A stretch of 16,224 nt of DNA from DATGIQ01 sp035295665. Its GTDB lineage: Bacteria; Planctomycetota; Planctomycetia; Gemmatales; Gemmataceae. The stretch's first letter is position 1. Every line of letters starts with the position of its first letter. The stretch lies in assembly GCA_035295665.1 (NCBI GenBank), contig DATGIQ010000163.1, positions 1-16,224 of the forward strand, read 5' to 3'. Positions 7,137-14,092 of the stretch are shown here, piece by piece. A program made the position numbers and the translations under genes. A model generated the notes under the pieces. It was not told the origin of the DNA. It made no database searches and saw nothing but the letters and a program-made list of their open reading frames with translations.

Positions 7137-8099
7137 ATGCGACGAATAAGTTGGTTGCTGGCTGCCGGCATGTGGCTGGCCTTGGCCTGGGGAGGGGCAA
7201 CTGCCGGAAGCCCCATTGCTGATGGGAAGCACGTCTCGGGGGGTACGTGCGGAAAATTTGGCACGACGGTGGAGTTCGTGAGCACGCCTTCCGAAGCGGC
7301 CCGGCAGGCCAAGCGGGAGCAGAAACTGGTCTTTGTGCTGCACGTATCCGGCCACTTCGAAGATCCCCGCTTTACCTGAAACAACGCCGAGGCGCTCCGT
7401 GTGAACGCCCTGGCCCATCCAGAAGTGGGCACCTACCTCAACGAGTATTTCGTTTCCTCGTTCCAGAAAGTCGCGACTTTCCGCATCGTCGCCGGCGGCC
7501 AAAAGCAGGGGGGCAATGTGGCCTCATATTTCTGTGCGCCGGATGGCCGGGTACTGCACGTGGTGGCGGGCCCGGTGGATGCGGCCACGTTGCTCCACGA
7601 GGCCAAATGGGTCATCGAAACGACCAAATTGGCCATGGCCGAGAGCACGGGGGACGGGGCAGCGTTTAAGGCATATTTCCGCAAAGCCCATGCAGAACGC
7701 CTGCGGCGCGAATATGGGCTGGTCGTGGAGCCGGTAACGTTTGATCCGCCGATGGCCCAGGATGAGAACAGTGCCTTGACCTACCATGATCCGTCGGGCC
7801 GGCCATTGGCTCCGGTATTGCCGCCGCCGCCCATCGACGGACCAGACGTGACGTTTAAGCTAGCCCAAGAGTCGGCGGCCCGGTCGTTGGGCGCGGCTCC
7901 GATCGCGGATCGGCGCGGACGCCCCTGGGTCCTGGGCAATCAAGGCCGCGTCCATATGCTCCTGGCCGGCCACGCGCTGACCAAGATCGAGAAGCTTTAC
8001 GGTTCGATTTTCGAGCGGATTCTGGGGGAGAAGGTCTCGACCAAGCCGGTGGAAATCGTAACGCCATTTCCCTGGCTCAAGGCCCAATCCGGCGGCTGA
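7137..8099 (+). CDS. Secreted thioredoxin-fold protein with in-frame TGA (putative selenoprotein)
   Basis: A 321-codon gene interrupted only by TGA at 7377-7379 (codon 81). Both sides are in the same frame and read as one protein. Residues 1-24 are a signal peptide. KLVFVLHVSGHFEDPRFT is followed by the TGA and NNAEALRVNALAHPEVGTYLNEYFV. This matches the strand-helix start of thioredoxin-like proteins, so the TGA stands at the first Cys of the C-x-x-C site (U-N-N-A). Later, NVASYFCAPDGRVLHVVAGPVD resembles the second half of the fold. The ATG at 7137 has AGGAGG (7125-7130) six bases upstream. About 200 residues after the fold are unassigned. Selenocysteine insertion is the favoured explanation. 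Alternatives are a sequencing error, a recent nonsense mutation, or restart at GTG 7401. It is probably cotranscribed with the caspase-like gene. Confidence 0.7.
7386..7414 (+). promoter_or_regulatory. Possible bacterial SECIS hairpin 3' of the in-frame TGA
   Basis: Starting seven bases after the TGA, GCCGAGGCG (7386-7394) pairs with CGCCCTGGC (7406-7414). This gives seven Watson-Crick pairs, one G-U and one A-C mismatch. Inside, T7396-A7404 and C7397-G7403 can also pair, leaving apical loop CGTGT at 7398-7402. The loop starts 18 bases after the TGA and has a G at its second position, as usual for bacterial SECIS elements. A GC-rich coding region can form such hairpins by chance. Confidence 0.4.
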
Positions 8100-8141
8100 A
8101 ACCCGGGGCCGGGCGGCGCAATCGGGTGTCCCGAAAACACA

Positions 8142-8174
8142 CAAGCGGGCTGGCGATCCTCGCCGGCCCGCTTG
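8142..8174 (+). terminator. Strong hairpin closing the caspase/thioredoxin unit
   Basis: A 14-bp stem runs from 8142-8155 to 8161-8174: 13 Watson-Crick pairs plus one T-G wobble at 8151/8165, with loop ATCCT. It starts 42 bases after the stop of the thioredoxin-like gene. No T-tract follows, so it may act as a factor-assisted terminator or a 3' mRNA-end stabiliser. Confidence 0.6.
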
Positions 8175-8321
8175 CGCGCATCAACTTGAGTGCTCAATCG
8201 GAGCCTAGCTCACAAAACGGGCTCGAGCAAATTCATCTTCCGAATGGGTTGCAGCATGAATTTCCATCTCCGCCATGAACTGTCTGGCCCTCCGAACTCT
8301 CGAACCGTTTCGATTATTTCC

Positions 8322-8350
8322 TTGTGTCCTGCGTTGTGGTAGCGTATAAG
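8322..8350 (+). promoter_or_regulatory. Candidate promoter of the DUF1559 gene
   Basis: TTGTGT at 8322-8327 and TATAAG at 8345-8350 are separated by 17 bases. The -10 matches TATAAT at five of six positions; the -35 matches only in TTG. The site would give a leader of about 70 bases before the ATG at 8429. The rest of 8175-8428 shows no other feature. Confidence 0.4.
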
Positions 8351-8428
8351 CAATGCGCAACCCGAGACAGGTCCGGCTGTCCTGCGTTGACTCTTTGGGA
8401 CCCTTCTCCCTTGCTTCGGAGGCCTGCT

Positions 8429-9463
8429 ATGTACGGTGCCTGGACTCACGGCAAGCGGACGGCCTTCACGCTCATCGAGCTGTTGGTCGTCATTGCCATC
8501 ATTGCCGTCCTGATTGGGTTACTGCTACCCGCCATCCAAAAGGTCCGCGAGGCCGCCAATCGGAGTGCATGCAGCAACAATCTCAAACAGCTGGGGCTGG
8601 CGGTCCATAGCTACCACGATGTGTACCATTTTTTTCCCCCAAGCGCGATTCGCGACGATTGGGCCTCGTGGGCGGTGTTCCTTCTTCCGTATCTCGAACA
8701 AGAAGCCATTTACCGAATGTGGAATTTGCAAAAGCGTTGGCCCGAGCAGTCGACCAACCCCGACCCGCGTCCTCATAATCTGAGCGTTTTTTTCTGTCCT
8801 TCACGGCGCTCGGCAGCCGGGCTCGGATTCAGTGTCAACGATGTCGCCAATGCGCCCGCGGATTCCCTGGGACCTTTTCCCGGCGGTCTTGGAGACTATG
8901 CTTGCAACACCGGCAACGATTCCACCAATAACCGTCCGCGCGGGGCCCTGACCTATTCTCGGGCGCGCGGCATCACGCCCACCGGGACCATCTTAACGGG
9001 AAACTTTGATGCATCGCCCATCGGGACGGTGATCACTTCCTTCCAGTCCGTAACCAGCATCGCCAGCATCACCGATGGAACGACCAACACGCTGTTGATT
9101 GGCGAAAAGCACATCCGACCGAATTCGCGCGACGGCAAGAACGAAGACCGAAGTATTTTCTCCGGCTGCAATGCCAACAACTACGCGCGCCTGGCGGGTA
9201 TCCCTCCGGCGGGCGTCACTCAGACCGACAAAGTCACGCAGTATCCGCTGGCTTCGAATGAGCTGGATGCGACCATGGCCACCACAACTCCGCCGGGGGC
9301 TTACGATTCCAATATCATTTTCGGTGGACCCCACCCGGGTGTTTGCATGTTTGTCTTTTGCGATGGCAGCGTGAAGGGAGTCAAGACCTCGGTCGATCTC
9401 ACGGTGTTGACGCGCCTCGCCGTCCGCAATGATGGGCAGGTGGTCAACAGCGACGATTTTTAA
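8429..9463 (+). CDS. DUF1559 prepilin-like protein
   Basis: A 344-residue protein of the DUF1559 family, which is greatly expanded in planctomycetes. The N-terminus is a type IV prepilin/pseudopilin signal: basic residues HGKR, then TAFTLIELLVV with cleavage expected before the Phe and the conserved Glu at +5. A hydrophobic helix follows (VIAIIAVLIGLLLPAIQKV). The family continuation REAANRSACSNNLKQLGLAVHSYHD is clear. The C-terminal FGGPHPGVCMFVFCDGSVKGV is the conserved H-x-G...DGS box. The product is probably anchored at the cytoplasmic membrane and exposed outside, possibly after processing by a prepilin peptidase. ATG 8429 has GGAGG (8418-8422) six bases upstream; the longer open frame upstream lacks a signal peptide. 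The gene is monocistronic and converges with the FAH-family gene. Confidence 0.95.
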   Translation: MYGAWTHGKRTAFTLIELLVVIAIIAVLIGLLLPAIQKVREAANRSACSNNLKQLGLAVHSYHDVYHFFPPSAIRDDWASWAVFLLPYLEQEAIYRMWNLQKRWPEQSTNPDPRPHNLSVFFCPSRRSAAGLGFSVNDVANAPADSLGPFPGGLGDYACNTGNDSTNNRPRGALTYSRARGITPTGTILTGNFDASPIGTVITSFQSVTSIASITDGTTNTLLIGEKHIRPNSRDGKNEDRSIFSGCNANNYARLAGIPPAGVTQTDKVTQYPLASNELDATMATTTPPGAYDSNIIFGGPHPGVCMFVFCDGSVKGVKTSVDLTVLTRLAVRNDGQVVNSDDF

Positions 9464-9528
9464 CGACCGGCCAGGCCATCGTGGAGTCCATCGCTGCCTC
9501 AATCGGAAGCCCGGGCTGAAGTTTGCTC

Positions 9529-10392
9529 TCAACCCTGAACGACTCGGTTGCGGAGGATGCCGAGGCCATCGATTTCGACTTCGACCACGTCCCCGGCTTG
9601 CAAAAAAATGGGCGGGGTGCGCGCGAAGCCAACGCCCGGCGGGGTTCCGGTGAAGACCAGGTCGCCCGGCTCGAGGGTAAAGACCTGGGATAAGTACGAC
9701 ACGATCTTGGGCACGGAAAAGATCATCTGCTTCGTGTTGCTGTTCTGCATGATTTCGCCATTGCGGCGAAGGCGGATGCCGAGATTGTGCGGGTCGGAAA
9801 CTTCGTCGGCGGTCACCAGCACCGGGCCGGTCGGTGCAAAGGTGTCGAACGTTTTGCCGACCATCCACTGCTTGCCGTCTTTCTTGAGCTGCCAATCGCG
9901 GGCCGAGACATCATGGCCAACGGTGTATCCTGCGACATACTCCAGCGCCTCGTCCGCCGTCAGATTGCGGCCTCGTTTGCCGATGACGAACACCAATTCC
10001 GCTTCATAATCGACTTCCTGGCTAACGGGCGGCAGGACGATGGCGTCCTCGTGGCCAATGAGCGCCGTGGCGTATTTGCTGAAGAGAACGGGATCTTTGG
10101 GTATGGGCACGCCGCCCTCCTTGGCATGATCCGCGTAATTGAGGCCCAGGCAAACAATTTTCTGCGGATCGGGAATGGGGGGTAGAAGCTTGGCGCCGGC
10201 CAGATCCCATCGCTTGGCCGACGGAGATTGGATCGCTTCCTGGACCGCTCGGAGCCCGAGCGGCCCGGCCGCAAGGATTTGCCGCAGGTTCGGGGGTACC
10301 ATTGGGTTGACCGAGTGGGGATCGATGTACTGCCGGCCATCGACCACAACGGCTTGGGGACCCCGGGAGGTTTGGATGGTTGCAAAGCGCAT
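9529..10392 (-). CDS. Fumarylacetoacetate hydrolase (FAH) family protein
   Basis: A 287-residue cytosolic enzyme of the FAH superfamily. These are divalent-metal enzymes that cleave or isomerise acylpyruvate-type compounds in aromatic degradation, or tautomerise or decarboxylate oxaloacetate. KIVCLGLNYADHAKE (about 78-92) is the usual domain start. DYEAELVFVIGKRG carries the metal-binding Glu130 and Glu132. GYTVGHDVSARDWQ has the metal-binding Asp at about 161. GDLVFTGTPPGVGFARTPP near the C-terminus is also typical. ATG 10392 is preferred over an upstream GTG-like start because AGGAG lies six bases before it. No aromatic-pathway genes lie nearby, so the substrate cannot be named. It is divergent from tRNA-Asn and convergent with the DUF1559 gene. 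Confidence 0.93.
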   Translation of the reverse strand: MRFATIQTSRGPQAVVVDGRQYIDPHSVNPMVPPNLRQILAAGPLGLRAVQEAIQSPSAKRWDLAGAKLLPPIPDPQKIVCLGLNYADHAKEGGVPIPKDPVLFSKYATALIGHEDAIVLPPVSQEVDYEAELVFVIGKRGRNLTADEALEYVAGYTVGHDVSARDWQLKKDGKQWMVGKTFDTFAPTGPVLVTADEVSDPHNLGIRLRRNGEIMQNSNTKQMIFSVPKIVSYLSQVFTLEPGDLVFTGTPPGVGFARTPPIFLQAGDVVEVEIDGLGILRNRVVQG

Positions 10393-10493
10393 GCGTGCTC
10401 CTGCGGAACAGAACCTTGGCCAGGGGATCAATCGAGTCTTTGTTTAATATACGGAGGCAGGCCAGCGAATGGGTGCGAAGGCGCGGACTCCCC

Positions 10494-10522
10494 TTGAACA
10501 GGCGATGGGAGTATCCTATAAA
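10494..10522 (+). promoter_or_regulatory. Promoter of tRNA-Asn
   Basis: TTGAAC at 10494-10499 and TATAAA at 10517-10522 are spaced by exactly 17 bases. Transcription would begin near 10529, about 33 bases before the mature tRNA. Of the promoter candidates noted in the window, this has the best match in both boxes. Confidence 0.65.
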
Positions 10523-10561
10523 TTTAAGAAGTCTGTTCTCATGCACGCCGTGCAGCTATTT

Positions 10562-10633
10562 TCCCCGATAGCTCAATGGTAGAGCAACCGGCTGTTAACC
10601 GGTTTGTTGTAGGTTCGAGTCCTACTCGGGGAG
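10562..10633 (+). tRNA. tRNA-Asn (anticodon GTT)
   Basis: A full cloverleaf can be read. The acceptor arm is TCCCCGA/TCGGGGA, the D arm GCTC/GAGC with loop AATGGTA, the anticodon arm ACCGG/CCGGT with loop CTGTTAA (anticodon GTT at 10594-10596), and the T arm GTAGG/CCTAC with loop TTCGAGT. The discriminator is G at 10633, and CCA is not encoded. The unit stands alone and marks the boundary between the core-like genes and the accessory region to the right. No phage-type integrase is seen next to it. Confidence 0.96.
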
Positions 10634-10956
10634 CTTAGAGAACTAAAGACTTACGGCAAATCTTCATATTATCCCGTAATCCTAACCATTTTCAAAGCAA
10701 AGGCTTACGTCATGAATGCCTTCCTGCGAGTTGGCGGGAGGAGCCACAGCCTTTTACTTGCTGCGAGACTTGGAACTCTGCTTTCGCCGCTTTGGCTGGT
10801 GAGAGCGATCAAGATGATTGCTGCAGGATCGATCGAGATAATCGATGGGAACGCCGTGCCGTGACGGCTACTGAAGTACCGGTGGCCTCTTTTCTATGCC
10901 GTTGGCGGTGTGGCAGTCACATGCGCTGGCCCGGTGCGGGCGTAACCGAAAAGCGG
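10634..10956. other. Intergenic stretch between tRNA-Asn and the small lipoprotein gene
   Basis: No convincing gene is seen. A 50-codon ORF at 10712-10864 (+) has only a weak AAAGG eight bases upstream and no recognisable domain, so it is not called. The only structured element is the first copy of a 28-bp repeat at 10922-10949. Confidence 0.5.
10922..10949 (+). repeat. 28-bp direct repeat, copy 1
   Basis: This copy reads TGCGCTGGCCCGGTGCGGG and then CGTAACCGA. It matches the second copy at 11496-11523 at 25 of 28 positions. It lies just past the 3' end of the small lipoprotein gene. A shared GGCGGTG lies a little upstream of each copy. Confidence 0.6.
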
Positions 10957-11358
10957 TCATCTCTTAATCGTTCCAATCCCGCTGGGTTGAGAATATGGAG
11001 ATGGACCAGGCGGAGCCTTCAATCGTTCCTGGCCGTTGACAAACAATCGCCCTTCCTTGTCGAGCAGCACTTCGTCGCCAGGCTTGAGTTGCCCTCCGTC
11101 TTTGTCGTTAGCGATGGCCCGACCGTCTCTGATCTCCAGTTTGTTGCCTCCGTTCTGGGCAAATGGGCCTATCATTACGCCCCATCCATCACCTTGGACT
11201 TCAACGGAATAGCCTTGGAGCTTTCCGATAACCCGACCATTTTCAAACTTCAGGGTGTTGCTGTGGTCGGTATAAACAATTGTCCGAGGAGAGCGGTTGC
11301 ATCCCCAACAAGGCATGATGCCCGTTATCAGCACCAGAGAGAAAACGATTTGCTTCAC
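10957..11358 (-). CDS. Small putative lipoprotein of unknown function
   Basis: A 133-residue predicted exported lipoprotein. MKQIVFSLVLITGIMPCWGC is a signal peptide with two possible acylation cysteines (17 and 20); residue 20 in CWGC is the likelier. The rest is rich in short Gly-turn-strand segments (NTLKFENGRVIGKLQGYSVE, NKLEIRDGRAIANDKDGGQL, DEVLLDKEGRLFVNGQE). These suggest a small beta-rich domain with three or four similar hairpins. The C-terminus is Pro/Ser-rich. The start is a GTG at 11358 with AGAGGAG eight bases upstream; the signal peptide begins exactly there. I do not recognise the family. It has lower GC than the flanks and sits between two 28-bp repeats, which suggests it may have arrived as a separate unit. 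Confidence 0.7.
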   Translation of the reverse strand: MKQIVFSLVLITGIMPCWGCNRSPRTIVYTDHSNTLKFENGRVIGKLQGYSVEVQGDGWGVMIGPFAQNGGNKLEIRDGRAIANDKDGGQLKPGDEVLLDKEGRLFVNGQERLKAPPGPSPYSQPSGIGTIKR

Positions 11359-11463
11359 GGCCTTGCTCCTCTGCCGAGAAAATATACCATCCCACCACCT
11401 GTTTCAATGGTCTTCGTCATTTCAACGGCGAGTAATCCATCACGTCGCTAGCCTCCACAAACC

Positions 11464-11493
11464 TCACCGCCATCGCATCGTGCTAGGCGGTGA
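11464..11493. other. Hairpin to the left of the transposon-like cassette
   Basis: TCACCGCC at 11464-11471 and GGCGGTGA at 11486-11493 form a perfect 8-bp stem with a 14-base loop. It directly precedes repeat copy 2. On the minus strand it lies 33 bases beyond the CHC2 stop and could work as a terminator, though no T-tract is present. Confidence 0.35.
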
Positions 11494-11495
11494 TG

Positions 11496-11523
11496 TGCGT
11501 TGGCCCGGTGCGGGCGTGACTGA
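11496..11523 (+). repeat. 28-bp direct repeat, copy 2
   Basis: This copy reads TGCGTTGGCCCGGTGCGGG and then CGTGACTGA, in the same orientation as copy 1 574 bases away. It ends three bases before the CHC2-protein stop codon and may lie at or near the left edge of the transposon-like cassette. Confidence 0.6.
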
Positions 11524-11526
11524 TCG

Positions 11527-11841
11527 TCACCAGCAATGAACCCTGGAGACTTCCCGTCCCAGCCGTCGGCAGAGATCGATCGCCGCCCGATGCAGGGGTA
11601 GCTTGCTGGCTGCAGCCCACAACTCTGGCTGGTTGCCGTGACGGTGACAGCGATGCCAGTAGTAACGGCCGAACGCCAGGTTCACGGAGAAAGCACGACT
11701 CCGCTTGGACGTCGGCTCATGCAAGGGGCAGCAGCCGTACCATTGCGGCCCTGCGCGACTCACCGGCTCAAACGCGAGCAAGTCGAGTACCTGTACCATC
11801 GTGATCTCTGCACGCAAGCGGTCGGAGTTGACACCTGGCAC
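11527..11841 (-). CDS. CHC2-type zinc-finger (primase-like) accessory protein
   Basis: A 104-residue protein resembling the zinc-binding domain of DnaG-type primases. It has an N-terminal helix (RLRAEITMVQVLDLLAF), then WYGCCPLHE with the first Cys-x-x-His pair (about residues 38 and 41). SVNLAFGRYYWHRCHRH follows with the second pair, then GNQPELWAAASKLPLHRAAIDLCRRLG. The fourth ligand is His (RCHRH) where primases normally have Cys; histidine can still bind zinc. The primase catalytic domain is absent, so it is more likely a DNA-binding accessory. The start is GTG 11841, with GGAGG eight bases upstream. It is the last gene of the cassette, 78 bases after the ATPase. The ORF is intact although the transposase is not. 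Confidence 0.7.
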   Translation of the reverse strand: MPGVNSDRLRAEITMVQVLDLLAFEPVSRAGPQWYGCCPLHEPTSKRSRAFSVNLAFGRYYWHRCHRHGNQPELWAAASKLPLHRAAIDLCRRLGREVSRVHCW

Positions 11842-11919
11842 GGTACGTCCTCCAGCAGTGGACGAGGAGCGTTCCGTTCCCTTCCTCGAGCGCGGGGAAC
11901 GGCAACCGCCCTGCGGGGA

Positions 11920-12747
11920 TCACTCGCGGCGTCGCCAACCCGCGGCGGCCACGGCGGGCATCTTTACACCCTCGTTTTCTTGTTGACCACGGGACGAGGC
12001 AGCTTCGCCTGAAAGATCCAGGTAAAACTTCTCGTCGAGTTGCTGGACTTCGTGGGCCAGGCCGTAGGCCAGCAGTTCCGCACTCATGGTCATGAGCAAG
12101 CGGTGATTGCCGGCAGCGTGGTCAACCAAGGTGTCGCGGAGTTCGGCGGTCATGAGCGAGGCATTGCCGGCCTTGACCAGGGCATGCGTCAACACTTGGC
12201 TGAGTTCCTCGCGCGAGGCGGCCTCGGTCAGGAGACGCGTGCGGATCCTGGTCCCCAGCGGGATGAGGTCCTCATGCCGCAACAGTTCCAGCAGTCGGCC
12301 GTCGCCGGCCAGGACCACGGTCAACAGCGCTGTGGAGTCGAAGTCGGCACGGGACAGGATGCGCAACTCGCTGAGCACCTCCGCCATCATCGCCTGCGCT
12401 TCATCAATCAGCAGCACAGGCTTGGTGCGCGTGGCGGCCAGGCGAGCCTTCGAGCGCTCGCGGAGTGCCCGAAAGCCGGCCCAGCAGTTCGACGGACTGA
12501 GCTTGACCGCGAAGAGGTCGCCCAGTTCCCCATAGAAGTCGGCGGTTTTCGACTGGGGCCGTTCGAGAGCGGTGACCAGCACGTCGCGCAGCGCCGCCAA
12601 GCGTTGGGCGACGATGCGCAGCGTCACCGACTTGCCGTTCCCTGACTCGCCTGCGATCAGCGCGAAGCCGCCTTCCTGGACCAGTTGCTCGACACGCCAG
12701 GCGAAGTTCTCGACCCGGGCCGTCACCAGCAGGGCCTCACTGGGCAA
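11920..12747 (-). CDS. TniB/ExeA-like AAA+ ATPase of the transposon
   Basis: A 275-residue ATPase. Walker A is GESGNGKS (residues 33-40), Walker B is VLLIDEAQ (111-118), and a sensor-like VVLAGDGRLLELLR and arginine-rich LGTRIRTRLL follow. This is the pattern of TniB/ExeA/MuB-like proteins that partner DDE transposases in target choice. The first usable start is TTG at 12747, which overlaps the transposase stop (12737-12739). The frame is already coding-like before it (WNPFSPELPSEA after a TGA), so the native start may have been lost or may depend on coupled translation. The C-terminal 30 residues are low complexity. The frame itself is intact. Confidence 0.85.
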   Translation of the reverse strand: MPSEALLVTARVENFAWRVEQLVQEGGFALIAGESGNGKSVTLRIVAQRLAALRDVLVTALERPQSKTADFYGELGDLFAVKLSPSNCWAGFRALRERSKARLAATRTKPVLLIDEAQAMMAEVLSELRILSRADFDSTALLTVVLAGDGRLLELLRHEDLIPLGTRIRTRLLTEAASREELSQVLTHALVKAGNASLMTAELRDTLVDHAAGNHRLLMTMSAELLAYGLAHEVQQLDEKFYLDLSGEAASSRGQQENEGVKMPAVAAAGWRRRE

Positions 12748-13992
12748 CTCCGGCGAGAATGGGTTCCATTTCGACTCGGCTCAGGTCCCAGCGGGCGTAG
12801 CGGACCACAACCTCGCGGAAGTGACGGAAGCGTGCCGGGACCTCAAAGCGCACCCCTTCGAGGGAGATGGTGCCGTCGCTCTGCCGCTGCCGTCGCTTGA
12901 CCTCCAGGCGAAAGGCCTGGCGGAGGGCGTCGGTCAAGGGACTGGCGCACAGCACGTCGGCCGCCTGGGCGAAGGCTCGACCGGCGCGCAGGATAGCTCG
13001 CGGTGCACGGCGCGGTTGTACTCGATCTCCACCCAGGCCTGCGTCGCTTCGTTGAGGAAGGCGAGGGTCAAGTCCGCGTAGCCGTCCAGCATGGCCAGGA
13101 GCCGTCCCTCGACGGTCCCCCAGAAGGCCTTTTGCTTGCCGTTCTGGTAGGCGCTGTACGGCAGGGTTCGCTCGTGAACGATCCCCAGGCGCAGCAGACC
13201 TTGGCTGACTTCATCGGCGACCATGGCCGCGCCGTTATCGGTCATGAGGGGCCGCGGCAGGCCACGCTTCTGGATGGCCTGGGCCAGTCCGTGAACCAGA
13301 TCGGCAGCGGTCTCCGCGAGGTACCACTGCAGGTGGCAGCACAGTCGGGAGTGGTCGTCGAGGATGCCCAACGCCAGCGGCGGCTGCCACTGACCGCGGG
13401 GTGTGAGCACCTTGAGGGAGCCGTGGTGAAAGTCGAGATGCCACAGGGAGCCGACCTATTCAGCTTCAAAGCTGCGGACCTCGCGCGCCTGGCGTCGGTC
13501 GGCAGCGCGGGCTTCGCCGGCATGACTGGGCTGGGGCCGAGGCTGGCGCACCAGGCCGTGCGCCTGCAGGTAGCGGCGCACCGTGGGATAGGAGCGCAGT
13601 CCTCCCAGCGCCGGCTCGGCCTTCAGCAGCGCCGCCAGGTTGTCATAGTGCAACTGGTAGCTGCAGTGCGGATGCTCGTGGTACTGGCGGCGGAGACGGT
13701 CGGCCACGGCTGCGGGCAGCGACACGTGGCCGCAGTCCTTGCGGATGGCGCGGCGCAACCCGCCGACTGGGTCATCCTGCGCACGGCGCGCGGTGTAGTA
13801 CCAGCGCTCGATGGTGACGGCCGAGAACTGGACCGCGCGGCCCGTGACCGGATGCGTCCAGGTCTTGGCGGCCAGGGCGCGGATGGCCTCCTTGAGCGCT
13901 CCGCGCGGCGGCGGCGCCGTTAACAGCGCACCGACCACGGCGAAGCGAAAACGGCCCCACAAGGAACTACGCGCTACGAGGGTGTTGGTCAT
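12737..13992 (-). pseudogene. DDE (rve-type) transposase, disrupted
   Basis: About 418 residues if restored. The N-terminus (MTNTLVARSS, ATG 13992, AGGAG six bases upstream) has HTH-like segments. After FEAE an in-frame TAG (13456-13458) occupies codon 179, and the sequence resumes VGSLWHLDFHHGSLKVL in the same frame. The integrase core carries Asp187 (HLDFH) and Asp252 (MTDNG). The third catalytic position is Lys288 (NGKQK) where Glu is required at D+36. A one-base loss near 12975 shifts the frame: AFAQAADVLCASPLTDALRQAF, preceded by a lost base, joins the C-terminal RRQRQSDGTISLEGVRFEVP segment, which ends at 12737. Three independent lesions make it a pseudogene; programmed recoding cannot explain the Glu-to-Lys change. 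Confidence 0.85.
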
Positions 13993-14092
13993 CACAGCTC
14001 CTCGGAGAGTAGGTGCAAACGACTGTGCTGACCATCTATACACCGGCCCGCCCGGATGACGACGTGCATCTTCTGCGGGCCGCGAACAACCG

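Noticed and set aside
7401..8099. Independent gene starting at GTG 7401
   Set aside because: No ribosome binding site; a start here would remove the first strand and active-site helix of the thioredoxin fold, which are encoded just upstream in the same frame.
10712..10864. 50-codon ORF between tRNA-Asn and the lipoprotein gene
   Set aside because: Only a weak AAAGG upstream and no domain; not distinguishable from chance.
12000..13923. Plus-strand frames of 201 and 306 codons opposite the ATPase and transposase
   Set aside because: They mirror the minus-strand mobile-element genes and have no motif of their own.
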